A stretch of DNA of 64,000 nucleotides from Allorhizobium sonneratiae (GCF_023700755.1 NZ_JAMKOJ010000011.1:99230-163229); one strand, 5' to 3'. Counted from the stretch's first letter, positions 36,517 through 46,077 are shown. Numbers and translations are program-made. Notes: generated by a model from the sequence alone, not told the origin.

Positions 36517-36861
36517 GGCGTCGCCACGGGACCAGACCGTTTTCTGTTGGCGAATCGGGACAAGATCCGGCAGTTGGTCGTCGCGAAAGCCAATGGGGAC
36601 ACGAAAGTCAGGACCACCGGTTTCTGCGCTTCGGGTGAACGCAGTGTTCGACGCTTTCCGTCTCGCGCGCCCGACCCTTTCTCTGTAAAAAGGCACTATC
36701 GTCAAAGACCATGGCATGCGGTTGTCATGGTCTTTTCTATACTGACCACAGAGGTGTTGCCTTCGATGGACGCGATGTTCACGAAGATTTTATCAAGTGT
36801 GGTGTGACAAAGTGTCGCACACGTGGCTTTTCTTGCCCGTCTTTTACCCGAAAGGTTTGTT
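36517..36861. other. Intergenic region between thyA and doxX
   Basis: About 345 bases. Holds a terminator-like hairpin at 36704-36736 and a short palindrome GTGTGACAAAGTGTCGCACAC at about 36803-36823 just upstream of doxX, possibly an operator. No supported gene. Confidence 0.5.
36704..36736 (+). terminator. Terminator downstream of thyA
   Basis: AAAGACCATG/CATGGTCTTT stem with a 12-base loop, followed by T residues. Confidence 0.65.
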
Positions 36862-37251
36862 ATGTCTTCCACTTTATCCCGGTATGCGCCTTTGGTTCTC
36901 AGCCTGTTGCGGTTGATGGCAGGTCTTCTGTTTCTTGAACATGGCATGGGCAAATTGCTCGGTTTTCCGGTTCTGACCATGGACCCGCCGGTTGGCTCTC
37001 TGCCGTGGGTTGCCGGCTTTTTTGAATTCGGCTGCGGTCTTCTGATCACCATCGGCCTGTTTACCCGTGCGGCGGCTTTTCTCGCGTCTGGCGTGATGGC
37101 CTTTGCCTATTTTCTCGTCCATTTCCAGCATGGTTTCTTTCCGGCCAACAATGGTGGCGATGCTGCCATTCTCTTCTGCTTCGTGTTCTTTTATTTTGTC
37201 TTTGCTGGCGGTGGATCGATCAGCGTCGATGCGGCGATGAAGAAGGGCTGA
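36862..37251 (+). CDS. DoxX family membrane protein
   Basis: 129-residue inner-membrane protein with four predicted helices. The RLMAGLLFLEHGMGKLLGF start and FFEFGCGLLITIGLFTRAAAF are typical of DoxX/DoxD proteins. Some relatives take part in quinone-linked redox or oxidative-stress complexes; the role here is unknown. ATG 36862 follows GAAAGG. A terminator follows the gene. Confidence 0.88.
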   Translation: MSSTLSRYAPLVLSLLRLMAGLLFLEHGMGKLLGFPVLTMDPPVGSLPWVAGFFEFGCGLLITIGLFTRAAAFLASGVMAFAYFLVHFQHGFFPANNGGDAAILFCFVFFYFVFAGGGSISVDAAMKKG

Positions 37252-37272
37252 GAGCTCTTATCATCTGCGACG

Positions 37273-37308
37273 AAAAGCCGTTGTGGAGCGCCACAACGGC
37301 TTTTTTAT
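37273..37308 (+). terminator. Terminator of doxX
   Basis: AAAAGCCGTTGTGG/CCACAACGGCTTTT stem with a 4-base loop and a T run. Confidence 0.85.
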
Positions 37309-37362
37309 TTGGCAAAACGGCGCTGTGCCGTCATAAAGGCAGCCTTATCAAGGAGTTGTCCC

Positions 37363-37875
37363 ATGCCCACCTTGTCGATTTATGTTGCGGTCTCGCAAAA
37401 CGGTGTCATTGGCCGCGAGGGTCATATGCCGTGGAAGCTGTCGAGCGATCTAAAGCGCCTCAAGGTGCTGACCATGGGCAAGCCGCTGGTGCTGGGGCGC
37501 AAGACCTTTGAAAGCTTCGGTTCGCGACCCTTGCCGGGCCGTCCTCATGTCGTCGTCAGCCGCAGCGCTCGTTTCGAGGCTGACGGCGTCGAAACCGCGA
37601 CGACCTTCGATGCCGCGTTGAAACGGGCGGATGAGATTGCGCGCAGTCTTAATGTCGATGAGGTCTGTGTGCTGGGAGGCGGCGAGATTTACCGTCAGGC
37701 GCTGCCGCTTGCTGGGCTGTTGCATGTCACCCATGTCGAGGCCGAATTTGCCGATGGCGACGCCTTTTTCCCGGCCATTGATCCGGAGATATTCACGGCA
37801 GTGCAAAGCGAATATGTACCGGCGGGTGAAAAAGACAGCCATGCAACGCGCTATGTGATCTACCGGCGCCGGTAA
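37363..37875 (+). CDS. folA: dihydrofolate reductase
   Basis: Regenerates tetrahydrofolate from the dihydrofolate made by ThyA. The 170 residues carry the N-terminal VAVSQNGVIGREGHMPWKLSSDLK active-site helix with Asp at about 29, the GRKTFESFG NADPH loop and the VLGGGEIYRQALP motif. Its reading start is ATG 37363 with AAGGAG. Close linkage with thyA is functionally sensible. Some rhizobia call this gene dfrA. Confidence 0.96.
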   Translation: MPTLSIYVAVSQNGVIGREGHMPWKLSSDLKRLKVLTMGKPLVLGRKTFESFGSRPLPGRPHVVVSRSARFEADGVETATTFDAALKRADEIARSLNVDEVCVLGGGEIYRQALPLAGLLHVTHVEAEFADGDAFFPAIDPEIFTAVQSEYVPAGEKDSHATRYVIYRRR

Positions 37876-38119
37876 AAGCCGGATCGCATTTTTACCTTGA
37901 GCTGAAAGAAGTTGGCCCCTCTGCGTTGAAAGCCTGTCTTGCGATCCCTATAACGGGGATAATCCGGGTGGCTTGCCGTGACATTGGCACCGTTCAGGGC
38001 CCTTTCGGCTATGAGTGGCCATCTGGACAAGGGCCGCGCGGGGAGGATATGCAGCGCTTCAGGCTCTGGCCAGCTTTCGGGCAGGCGGGGTGGGAAGGCT
38101 CACGACAGAAGAGGTTTTG

Positions 38120-39274
38120 ATGCCGTGGAGCAATCAGAATGGCGGCGGCCCTTGGGGCGGCGGCTCGGGGAACAGCAATAAAGGGTCCGGAGGTCAGGGG
38201 CCGGGAGGTCAGGGGCCTTGGGGTCAAGGGCCAAACCGGCCACGCGGTGGCAATAATGGCGGCGGTGGAAAACAGCCACCGGATCTGGAAGAGCTGATCC
38301 GGCGCGGTCAGGATCGTTTCAGGAACATCATGCCGGGCGGTGCCAATTCGGTGGTTGTGCTGCTCATTGCACTGGTTCTCGCCGGGTTCTGGTTGACGCA
38401 GGCCGTTTATACCGTACAGCCGGATGAACGCGGTGTGGAATTGCGCTTCGGTCAGCCGCGGCCTGATATTTCCGGTCCGGGCCTGCATTTCCACTGGTGG
38501 CCGATGGACAGGGTGGAAAAGGTCAAGGTCACCGAGCAGCAGTTGAACATCGGCGCCAAGGCCTCCAGCACCTCAACGGCCGGGCTGATGCTGACCGGCG
38601 ACCAGAACATCGTCAATGTTCAGTTTTCCGTGCTCTATACCGTCAACGATCCGAAAGCCTATCTGTTCAATCTGGAATCACCGCCGCAGACCCTGCAGCA
38701 GGTGGCCGAAAGCGCCATGCGTGAAGTGGTCGGCCGGCGTCCGGCGCAGGATATTTTCCGTGATGCGCGCCAGTCGATCGCCATGGATGTGCGCAATATC
38801 ATTCAGGACACGATGGATCGCTATCAGGCTGGCATTGCCATCAATGCGGTTGCCATCGAGGATGTCGCGCCCCCGCGTGAAGTGGCCGATGCCTTTGATG
38901 AGGTGCAGCGCGCCGAACAGGACGAGGACCGTTTCGTCGAGGAGGCCAATCAATACGCCAACAAGAAGCTCGGTCAGGCACGCGGCGAAGCGGCCCAGAT
39001 CCGCGAAGAGGCCGCAGCCTATAAGGATCGCGTGGTCAAGGAAGCTGAAGGCGAAGCCCAGCGTTTCCTGTCGATCTATGCGCAATATGTGAAGGCGCCG
39101 CAGATCACCCGCGAGCGGCTGTATCTCGAAACCATGGAGGATGTGCTGAAGAAGTCGAACAAGGTGATCCTGGATGATAACCAGAAGGGGGTCACGCCTT
39201 ATCTGCCGCTGAATGAACTCGGTCGTATCGGCGCCTCCGGCACAACAGCCACCACCAAGCAGGGAGGCAAGTAA
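38120..39274 (+). CDS. hflK: HflK, SPFH-family FtsH modulator subunit
   Basis: 384-residue membrane protein that assembles with HflC around FtsH and limits its proteolysis. The N-terminal ~55 residues are Gly/Asn/Gln/Pro-rich and cytoplasmic. One helix follows at about 77-95, then the SPFH domain beginning YTVQPDERGVELRFG and a long coiled coil. ATG 38120 follows AGAAGAGG. Only one base separates its stop from the hflC start codon. Confidence 0.95.
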   Translation: MPWSNQNGGGPWGGGSGNSNKGSGGQGPGGQGPWGQGPNRPRGGNNGGGGKQPPDLEELIRRGQDRFRNIMPGGANSVVVLLIALVLAGFWLTQAVYTVQPDERGVELRFGQPRPDISGPGLHFHWWPMDRVEKVKVTEQQLNIGAKASSTSTAGLMLTGDQNIVNVQFSVLYTVNDPKAYLFNLESPPQTLQQVAESAMREVVGRRPAQDIFRDARQSIAMDVRNIIQDTMDRYQAGIAINAVAIEDVAPPREVADAFDEVQRAEQDEDRFVEEANQYANKKLGQARGEAAQIREEAAAYKDRVVKEAEGEAQRFLSIYAQYVKAPQITRERLYLETMEDVLKKSNKVILDDNQKGVTPYLPLNELGRIGASGTTATTKQGGK

Positions 39275-39275
39275 G

Positions 39276-40205
39276 ATGTCAAACCGTCTTCTCGCCATTC
39301 TGGCTGGTCTTGCCGTGGTGTTTCTGGTCGCCTATTCGTCGATTTTCGTGGTCAATCCGCGCGAACAGGCAGTCGTGGTGCGGTTCGGCAAGATCCGGGC
39401 CGTCTATGACAAGCCCGGCGTCTATTTCAAGCTTCCCTTCCCGGTGATGGGGGCGGATCGGGTACAGTATATCTCCGATCAGTCGCTGCGCTTCGATCTG
39501 GACAATATAAGAGTGCAGGTTTCCGGCGGTAAATTCTATGAAGTCGATGCCTTCATGGTCTACAAGATCACCAATGCACGACGCTTCCGCGAAACGGTCT
39601 CGGGTGACCGGGATTCGGCTGAGGCGCGGTTGCGCACCCGCTTCGATGCGTCGCTTCGCCGGGTTTACGGTCTGCGCGGCTTCGAGGCCGCCCTGTCCAC
39701 CGCCCGCTCGCAGATGATGCAGGAAGTGGCTGAGGACCTGAAAAAGGATGCCGAAACGCTGGGTATCACCATCGAGGACGTGCGCATCCGCCGCACCGAT
39801 CTGACGCAGGAGGTTTCTCAGCAGACCTTTGCCCGCATGCGGGCCGAGCGTCTGGCCGAAGCCGAACTCATCCGCGCCCGCGGCAATGAGGAAGGCCAGC
39901 GCCGCAGGGCCATTGCCGACCGTCAGGTGGTCGAACTGAAGGCCGATGCGCGCCGTGACGCGGAAATCCTGCGCGGTCAGGGCGATGCCGAGCGCAACCG
40001 GATTTTCGCCGATGCCTATAAGAGCGATCCGGCCTTCTTCGAATTCTATCGTTCGATGATGGCCTATCAGCAGGCGCTGACCACGCCAGGCACGTCTTTC
40101 GTGCTGTCGCCCAAGTCGAACTTCTTCCAGTTCTTCGACAATGCCAATGGCACAGCATCGACCGGAAAAGATCTGCCGCAGCCTGCGGCACCGGCGAAAA
40201 ACTGA
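39276..40205 (+). CDS. hflC: HflC, SPFH-family FtsH modulator subunit
   Basis: 309-residue partner of HflK with an N-terminal membrane helix (about 4-21), an SPFH domain starting VVNPREQAVVVRFGK, and a long Arg/Glu/Ala coiled coil. GGAGG lies just inside the end of hflK. The C-terminal Asn/Pro/Ala tail is short. Confidence 0.95.
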   Translation: MSNRLLAILAGLAVVFLVAYSSIFVVNPREQAVVVRFGKIRAVYDKPGVYFKLPFPVMGADRVQYISDQSLRFDLDNIRVQVSGGKFYEVDAFMVYKITNARRFRETVSGDRDSAEARLRTRFDASLRRVYGLRGFEAALSTARSQMMQEVAEDLKKDAETLGITIEDVRIRRTDLTQEVSQQTFARMRAERLAEAELIRARGNEEGQRRRAIADRQVVELKADARRDAEILRGQGDAERNRIFADAYKSDPAFFEFYRSMMAYQQALTTPGTSFVLSPKSNFFQFFDNANGTASTGKDLPQPAAPAKN

Positions 40206-40236
40206 TAAAAACGGATGGTTATAACCATCCTGTTGA

Positions 40237-40268
40237 AAAGGGCGGCCTTTGGGTCGCCCTTTGTTTTT
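40237..40268 (+). terminator. Terminator after hflC
   Basis: AAAGGGCG/CGCCCTTT stem with a T run follows. A smaller hairpin GGATGGTTATAACCATCC lies just before it at 40212-40229. Confidence 0.8.
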
Positions 40269-40414
40269 TCACGCTTCATAGTTTCACCGCAAGGATATGG
40301 TGCACAAAGCCAGTCAGCCGTTTCGGATTGAAGCCGCTGCTTCTATAGTCGATACAATGTCCGGCATGACCGGGTGGCCTGTCTGCTGACAAGCAGATGG
40401 CGAGGGAAAAGAGG

Positions 40415-41914
40415 ATGATAATGATCGCACGCGGCAGGATGACCGGCAGGGTGGCAGCCTCTCTTGTGCTTCTGGCAGGGGTTTATCTGCCGGGGGTGGC
40501 TCTGGCGGTGGATATGTCGGCGTTTCACGGCCCGGCTCCGGTTGCCGATCTGGCGGAGGGGCTTCTGCCTTCGGTGGTCAATATCGCGACGTCGCAGAAT
40601 GTCGATGATGACAATGCCACGCCCTTGCCGCAGGTGCCGAAAGGCTCGCCCTTTGAAGATCTGTTCGACGATTTCTATAAGAACAAGGATGGCAAGAGCG
40701 GCAATCACAAGGTCAGTTCGCTCGGTTCCGGCTTCGTCATTGATCCGGCTGGCTATATCGTCACCAACAACCATGTCATCGAGAATGCCGATGATATCGA
40801 GGTGATCTTTTCCGATGGCACCAAGCTGAAGGCGAAGCTGGTCGGTACCGATACCAAGACGGACCTTTCGGTGCTGAAGGTCGATTCGCCGGAACCGCTG
40901 AAAGCAGTGAAATTCGGCGATTCGCGCAAGATGCGCATCGGCGACTGGGTGATGGCCATCGGCAATCCCTTCGGCCTGGGCGGTTCGGTCACGCTCGGCA
41001 TCGTTTCGGCGCGCGGGCGCAATATCAATGCCGGGCCTTATGACAATTTCATCCAGACCGATGCGGCGATCAACAAGGGCAATTCCGGTGGACCGCTGTT
41101 CAACATGCAGGGTGAGGTCATCGGTATCAACACCGCGATCATATCTCCGAGTGGCGGTTCCATCGGCATCGGTTTTGCCGTTCCGACGGAACTGGCGCAA
41201 AATGTCATCGAACAGCTCAAGACCTATGGTGAAACCCGGCGCGGCTGGCTGGGCGTGCGTATTCAGCCGGTGCCGGAGGATCTGGAAAAGGCGGCAGGCC
41301 TGAAGTCCGGCCATGGCGCGCTGATCGGCAGCATCATCGATGGTGGCCCGATGGCGCATGGTCCGCTGAAAGCAGGCGATGTTGTCATCAGCTTCGGCGG
41401 CAAGGATATTGCTGAAAGTCGCGATCTGGTGCGCATGGTGGCCGAAAGCCCGCTCGACCGGGAGATCGAGATGACGATCTTCCGCGATGGCAGCCGTCAG
41501 ACGGTGAAGGTCAAGCTGACACGTCAGCCGGAGGAGAAAGAGACGGCGAAGGCCGATGAACAGGCTGACCCGAAAGGCGATGGTGACAATGGCGATCCGT
41601 CCGTCAAGACCGCGCAGGGGGCAGTTCTTGGCATGGAACTGACGCCTCTGACCGAGGACAAGCGGGTTGCCGGCAAGATTGCCAAGGGTGTTGAAGGTCT
41701 GCTGATCACCCGTGTCGAGCCCGGCTCCGAAGCCGAGCGCAAGGGCCTGAAAGTGGGCGAGGTGATCGAGGAAGTGGCGCAGGAATTTGTCGCCACGCCG
41801 GATGCCATGGCTGAAAAGGTCCAGAAGCTGAAATCGGAGGGCCGCCGCAGCATTCACCTGATGGTGGCCGATGCCACGGGCGCACTGCGCTTTATCGGTA
41901 TTCCCTTGGAATGA
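40415..41914 (+). CDS. Do-like periplasmic serine protease (DegP/DegQ family)
   Basis: HtrA-type envelope protease and chaperone. About 499 residues: signal peptide (cleavage near VALA-VD), trypsin-like domain with catalytic His120 (TNNHVIEN), Asp150 (TDLSVL) and Ser224 (NKGNSGGP), then two PDZ domains. An acidic linker of ~25 residues (EEKETAKADEQADPKGDG) lies between the PDZs. All catalytic residues are intact. Start ATG 40415 follows GAGGG; ATG 40421 is also possible. Linkage to hflKC suggests an envelope quality-control locus. No symbol is given because DegP and DegQ types cannot be separated here. Confidence 0.92.
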   Translation: MIMIARGRMTGRVAASLVLLAGVYLPGVALAVDMSAFHGPAPVADLAEGLLPSVVNIATSQNVDDDNATPLPQVPKGSPFEDLFDDFYKNKDGKSGNHKVSSLGSGFVIDPAGYIVTNNHVIENADDIEVIFSDGTKLKAKLVGTDTKTDLSVLKVDSPEPLKAVKFGDSRKMRIGDWVMAIGNPFGLGGSVTLGIVSARGRNINAGPYDNFIQTDAAINKGNSGGPLFNMQGEVIGINTAIISPSGGSIGIGFAVPTELAQNVIEQLKTYGETRRGWLGVRIQPVPEDLEKAAGLKSGHGALIGSIIDGGPMAHGPLKAGDVVISFGGKDIAESRDLVRMVAESPLDREIEMTIFRDGSRQTVKVKLTRQPEEKETAKADEQADPKGDGDNGDPSVKTAQGAVLGMELTPLTEDKRVAGKIAKGVEGLLITRVEPGSEAERKGLKVGEVIEEVAQEFVATPDAMAEKVQKLKSEGRRSIHLMVADATGALRFIGIPLE

Positions 41915-41963
41915 GTCTTTTCAGCGCTTTATCCCAAGTGCCGGATAAAATGATTCCGCTTCT

Positions 41964-42530
41964 TCATGCAGAGGATGAGCGTCTCCACGCTTCTGCCGTG
42001 ATCCGGTATACGACATGCGGCTTGAGGTGCGGATGCGTGTCTGGAATGCGGGGATGAATGAAATCGGCCTTCGGGTCGTGCGTCATACCGATCCGTTCCA
42101 TGATGGCGATGGAGCGCCGGTTTTCGGCAACGGCGAAGGCAATGATCTCTTTGAGGCCTTTATGGGTGAAGCCATAGGCGAACAGGCTTTTGGCCGCTTC
42201 GGTGATATAGCCATTGCCCCAGTAGCGGGTGGCGAGCCGCCAGCCGATCTCCACCGTGCCTTCGGGAAAGATTTCCGGCAGACTGGCATCGGAGAGACCA
42301 CACCAGCCGACCGGTTCGCCGGTTTCCTTGAGTTCCACCGCGTAAAAACAGAAATCCGTCGTCTCGATCAGCGTTCGCACCCGTTCCAGCAGCCGGTCGG
42401 CCTCCTCCGGGGTGCGGCGAAAGGGAAAGAACTCCATGACTTTCGGATCGCGGTTGATCTCTCGGAAGAGGTCGCGGTCGCTGTCTTTCCAGTTTCGCAG
42501 GATGAGGCGGCTGGTTTCAAGAGGGATCAT
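41964..42530 (-). CDS. GNAT acetyltransferase, RimJ/RimL type
   Basis: 188-residue acetyltransferase of the RimJ-like branch. It begins IPLETSRLILRNW and has EIGWRLATRYWGNGYITEA (acetyl-CoA loop) and NRRSIAIMERIGM. The substrate may be a protein N-terminus or a small molecule. Its start overlaps the serB stop by four bases, so it is translated from the serB message. Confidence 0.88.
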   Translation of the reverse strand: MIPLETSRLILRNWKDSDRDLFREINRDPKVMEFFPFRRTPEEADRLLERVRTLIETTDFCFYAVELKETGEPVGWCGLSDASLPEIFPEGTVEIGWRLATRYWGNGYITEAAKSLFAYGFTHKGLKEIIAFAVAENRRSIAIMERIGMTHDPKADFIHPRIPDTHPHLKPHVVYRITAEAWRRSSSA

Positions 42531-43417
42531 GCGGTGACGAAATCCGTTTTACGATAGCCCTGAAGATAGAGCAGCGCCGTCAGATCGCCATGATCGATGC
42601 GGATTTTTGCCTGCGCTGCCACGCTTGGCTTGGCGTGGAGCGCAACACCCGATCCGGCAAGACCTAACATACCGAGATCGTTGGCGCCATCGCCGACCGC
42701 CATGGCCTCATCCGGGCTGATGCCCAGCCTGTCGCTGATAGCGATCAGCGCATCAACCTTGGCCTGCTTGCCGAGGATTGGTTCGGCCACTTCGCCGGTG
42801 AGCACACCGTCCTTTTCGAGAAGGATATTGGCGTGGTTTTCATGAAAGCCCAGCGTTTTGGCAATGCGGGTGGTGAAAACGGTGAAGCCGCCGGAGACCA
42901 GCGCCGTATGGAAGCCCTTCGCCTTCATCGTGGCAATCAGTTCCGGCCCGCCCGGTGTCAGGGTAATGCGTTTTTCGATCACGTCATCCACCACGGAGAC
43001 CGGCAGGCCCTTCAACAGCGCCACGCGCTCGCGCAGCGCCGGTTCAAAGGCAATTTCGCCATTCATCGCCCGTGCGGTGATCTCGGACACCTGTTGCTTG
43101 AGACCGACTTCGGCGGCCAGTTCATCAATGCATTCCTGGCCGATCATGGTGGAATCCATATCGGCCAGCAGCAGTTTCTTGCGGCGGTTGTCGCTGTCCT
43201 GTACGGCGACATCGATGGGATGGCCACTCATGAGTTCGCGAAGGCGGGTGGCGGCAGTTTCAGGATCGGTTCCGTCTTTTAAGGCCAGATCGCAGGCGAT
43301 GCCGTCGGCCAGCCAGTAAAGACCGGCGGCGGCGATGGTGTCGGCTGCCCGCTCGGCCAGCGCCGGGAGGAGAACAGGATTTGACGAATTGGCAAGAAGC
43401 GTGGCAACGAAAGCCAT
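42527..43417 (-). CDS. serB: phosphoserine phosphatase
   Basis: HAD-family hydrolase for the last step of serine synthesis. 296 residues: an N-terminal domain of ~75 residues, then HAD motif I LLADMDSTMIG with the nucleophilic Asp, VSGGFTVFTTRIA (motif II), KVDALIAISD and AVGDGANDLGML (motif IV). The start ATG 43417 shares CATG with the divergent miaA start; the frame is open to 43543 but the upstream part reads through miaA sequence. Confidence 0.94.
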   Translation of the reverse strand: MAFVATLLANSSNPVLLPALAERAADTIAAAGLYWLADGIACDLALKDGTDPETAATRLRELMSGHPIDVAVQDSDNRRKKLLLADMDSTMIGQECIDELAAEVGLKQQVSEITARAMNGEIAFEPALRERVALLKGLPVSVVDDVIEKRITLTPGGPELIATMKAKGFHTALVSGGFTVFTTRIAKTLGFHENHANILLEKDGVLTGEVAEPILGKQAKVDALIAISDRLGISPDEAMAVGDGANDLGMLGLAGSGVALHAKPSVAAQAKIRIDHGDLTALLYLQGYRKTDFVTA

Positions 43418-44309
43418 GAGCGATAACCTTGGTGAACCTATGGATGCCATCCTGATAACGGGACCGACCGCCAGCGGCAAGTCCGCCCTGGCACTGGAGC
43501 TGGCCGGGACGCATAACGGTGTGGTGATCAATGCCGACAGCATGCAGGTCTATGACACGCTGCAAGTGGTGACAGCCCGGCCTTCCGAAGCTGACATGAT
43601 AGGCATTCCGCATCATCTTTATGGTCATGTTCCGGCAGGGGCCGCGTATTCATCAGGCGATTGGCTGCGGCAGGTGACATCGCTGATTGCCGAGCTGAAA
43701 GTCCAAGGGCGGTTGCCGGTGATTATTGGTGGTACAGGGCTTTATTTCAAGGCGCTGACCGGCGGACTGTCCGCCATGCCGGCCATTGATGATGCGCTGC
43801 GGCAGAACCTGCGCCAGCGCGAGGCTGAGGAGGGCGCGGCACGTCTCCATCAGGAGCTTGTCCGGCTTGATCCCGAGATGGCTGCGCGGCTTAACCCGGC
43901 GGATGGCCAGCGGATCATCCGGGCGCTGGAAGTGATGCTGACCACCGGCCGCTCGATTGCCGATTATCAGTCCGAGGCAGGTCCGATGATCGTCGATCCG
44001 GCGCGGGCGCAAAAATGGGTCGTTCTGCCGGAACGGGCGTTATTGCATGCGCGAATCAACCGGCGTTTCGAACGGATGATGGACATGGGCGCGGTCGAGG
44101 AGGTGAAGGCGCTGCTTGATCTTGGACTTCAGCCAGACATGCCGGTGATGAAGGCGATCGGTGTGGTGCAGATTACAGCGATGTTGAAGGGTGAGATCAG
44201 CCGTGAAGAGGCCATCGAACAGGCATCGGCGGCGACCCGCCAATATGCCAAGCGGCAGATGACCTTTTTCAGAAACCAGATGGATGAAAGCTGGCAGCGG
44301 AGAGAGTAA
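43416..44309 (+). CDS. miaA: tRNA dimethylallyltransferase
   Basis: Adds the dimethylallyl group to A37 of tRNAs reading UNN codons. 297 residues with P-loop GPTASGKSALALE, the INADSMQVYDTLQV site, the GGTGLYFKAL segment and the zinc-less C-terminal domain ending in a YAKRQMTFFRNQ motif. Start is either ATG 43416 or ATG 43440 (MDAILITGP). hfq, often linked to miaA, is not adjacent. Confidence 0.94.
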   Translation: MSDNLGEPMDAILITGPTASGKSALALELAGTHNGVVINADSMQVYDTLQVVTARPSEADMIGIPHHLYGHVPAGAAYSSGDWLRQVTSLIAELKVQGRLPVIIGGTGLYFKALTGGLSAMPAIDDALRQNLRQREAEEGAARLHQELVRLDPEMAARLNPADGQRIIRALEVMLTTGRSIADYQSEAGPMIVDPARAQKWVVLPERALLHARINRRFERMMDMGAVEEVKALLDLGLQPDMPVMKAIGVVQITAMLKGEISREEAIEQASAATRQYAKRQMTFFRNQMDESWQRRE

Positions 44310-44450
44310 ATCTCGTTTTCTATTTGAAATCAATTCTCTGGTTACAACTTGCGGCAAAAAATTGACAAAGATTCAGCTCGGTTAACCGACCGGTAACACT
44401 AACGCGCTTTAATCATCTCAAGAATGGTTGCGTCGTGAGTGGATCGTATC

Positions 44451-45995
44451 ATGCGTCAGAGTAAGCCTTTAAATACCGGCGTGCCCGTGGCCCAGATCGT
44501 ATTGGTCGGGCTTCTTGCCAGCGTCGCAACCGGTTGCAGTTCCAATGCCACGCGCTTCAGCGGGCTGTTTTCCGACAAGGACACGTTGACGACGGCCTCT
44601 GTCGTTCGGCCTTCCGGACCGCAGATTACCGGGTTGAATTCGCCGCCGGTGCCGATGGCCGATATCAATAATGCCGGTGGCACCTATGCGCCGACAGGCG
44701 GTGATTATTCGACCCGCCAGCAGGCCCTGTCTCAGCCTTATCCGGGGGCGTCTCCTGCACGCAGTTCGGCTTCGCCTTCCGTCGTGCAGAGTGCAGCGCT
44801 CGCACCGCCGCCTGGGGCAACGGCAACGAACGCGCCGATTTCAAGCCGCCGCGGCTCTGCGGCTTCGTTCCCCGCTGACAAGGCTGCAACGGCCACGCCT
44901 GATCGTGGCGACAGCATGACCACCGGTACGATCCCCGAGCCGAAGCATGAACAGGCCAATGGCTGGAGCACGACCAATGCGCCGCGGGTGACGTTGCGTC
45001 CGGGTGAAAGCGTGGCAATGCTGGCAAATCGTTACGGTGTGCCGGAAAAAGAAATCCTGCGCGCCAACAATCTGGCCTCCGCCCGTTCGGCGCAGCCGGG
45101 GCAGACCATTGTGATCCCGACTTTCGGTGCACGCTCGACGCCTGCCCGCACGGCTGCGGCCGAAGGCATGCTGGTGCCGCCCGGTCATGCGCCGATGCCG
45201 AGAGAGCATCGCGAGGAAAAGGTTGCCGTTCTGCCGGTCAATCCGAAAATGCGTGACAAGGCGCGCTCCGATCTTGCCGCATCCAACGCCGATACAGCTT
45301 CCGGAAGCGGACCTATGCCGCCTGCTGCTGGCACCTATGTGGTCAAGCCCGGCGATTCGCTCGTCAAGATCGCCCGCGAAAACGGTGTCAGCGTTGATGC
45401 GTTGAAAAAGGCCAATGGGCTTGGCGTTGCCTCTGTTCGCGTCGGCCAGACGCTCAACCTGCCTGAGGCAGATCAGCGTCCGGCGGCAACGCCAGTCAGC
45501 CTCAGTGCCAGCGCCAGTGTGTCTCCGGCTCCTGCGCACCAGCAGGCACCTTCTGCAAACCAGACCGTCAATCAGGTCGCTTCCATCGATCCGAATGAAA
45601 AAGCGCCGGAAACCACCGGTATCGGCAAATATCGCTGGCCGGTGCGCGGTGCTGTCGTTGCCGGTTTTGGCGCCAATGTCGGCGGCAAACGCAATGACGG
45701 TATCGATATTTCCGTGCCGCAGGGCACAGCGATCAAGGCAGCGGAAAATGGCGTGGTCATCTATGCCGGCAATGGTCTGAAAGAATTGGGCAATACCGTT
45801 CTTCTGCGTCATCAGGACGGAACCGTCACGGTTTATGCCCATGCCGAAACCATTACCGTTCATCGCGGTCAAAACGTCACACGCGGTCAGGAGATTGCGC
45901 TCTCCGGCATGACCGGCAATGCCACCCAGCCGACTCTGCATTTCGAGGTGCGCAAGGATGCCACCCCGGTCAATCCCATGAAGTTCCTTGAATAG
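44451..45995 (+). CDS. LysM lipoprotein with degenerate LytM (M23) domain, NlpD-like
   Basis: 514-residue lipoprotein. The lipobox ends at Cys29 (SVATGC). A long Ser/Pro/Ala-rich linker follows. LysM 1 (VTLRPGESVAMLANRYGV, about 180-225) and LysM 2 (YVVKPGDSLVKIARENGV, about 295-340) bind peptidoglycan. The C-terminal LytM domain (about 405-510) reads RNDGIDIS where active enzymes have HxGxD, and TLHFEVR where they have HLHFE. Both first-position His ligands are therefore missing, so it should be inactive as a peptidase. This matches NlpD/EnvC-type activators of cell-wall amidases in division. A terminator follows. Confidence 0.88.
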   Translation: MRQSKPLNTGVPVAQIVLVGLLASVATGCSSNATRFSGLFSDKDTLTTASVVRPSGPQITGLNSPPVPMADINNAGGTYAPTGGDYSTRQQALSQPYPGASPARSSASPSVVQSAALAPPPGATATNAPISSRRGSAASFPADKAATATPDRGDSMTTGTIPEPKHEQANGWSTTNAPRVTLRPGESVAMLANRYGVPEKEILRANNLASARSAQPGQTIVIPTFGARSTPARTAAAEGMLVPPGHAPMPREHREEKVAVLPVNPKMRDKARSDLAASNADTASGSGPMPPAAGTYVVKPGDSLVKIARENGVSVDALKKANGLGVASVRVGQTLNLPEADQRPAATPVSLSASASVSPAPAHQQAPSANQTVNQVASIDPNEKAPETTGIGKYRWPVRGAVVAGFGANVGGKRNDGIDISVPQGTAIKAAENGVVIYAGNGLKELGNTVLLRHQDGTVTVYAHAETITVHRGQNVTRGQEIALSGMTGNATQPTLHFEVRKDATPVNPMKFLE

Positions 45996-46020
45996 GTGTT
46001 GCGTCTCAAGGATATCAACG

Positions 46021-46056
46021 AAAAGGCCCGGCATCGTGCCGGGCCTTTTTGTTTTC
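46021..46056 (+). terminator. Terminator of the LysM lipoprotein gene
   Basis: AAAAGGCCCGGCA/TGCCGGGCCTTTTT stem with a 3-base loop and T run. The opposing DUF815 gene ends at 46078. Confidence 0.85.
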
Positions 46057-46077
46057 CGCTCTTCATTGCTGTGAGGG

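Noticed and set aside
38130..38270. Gly/Asn-rich tract as a separate repeat element
   Set aside because: It is the normal low-complexity N-terminus of HflK, not an independent repeat.
40343..41857. 504-residue ORF on the minus strand
   Set aside because: Antisense to the Do-like protease gene.
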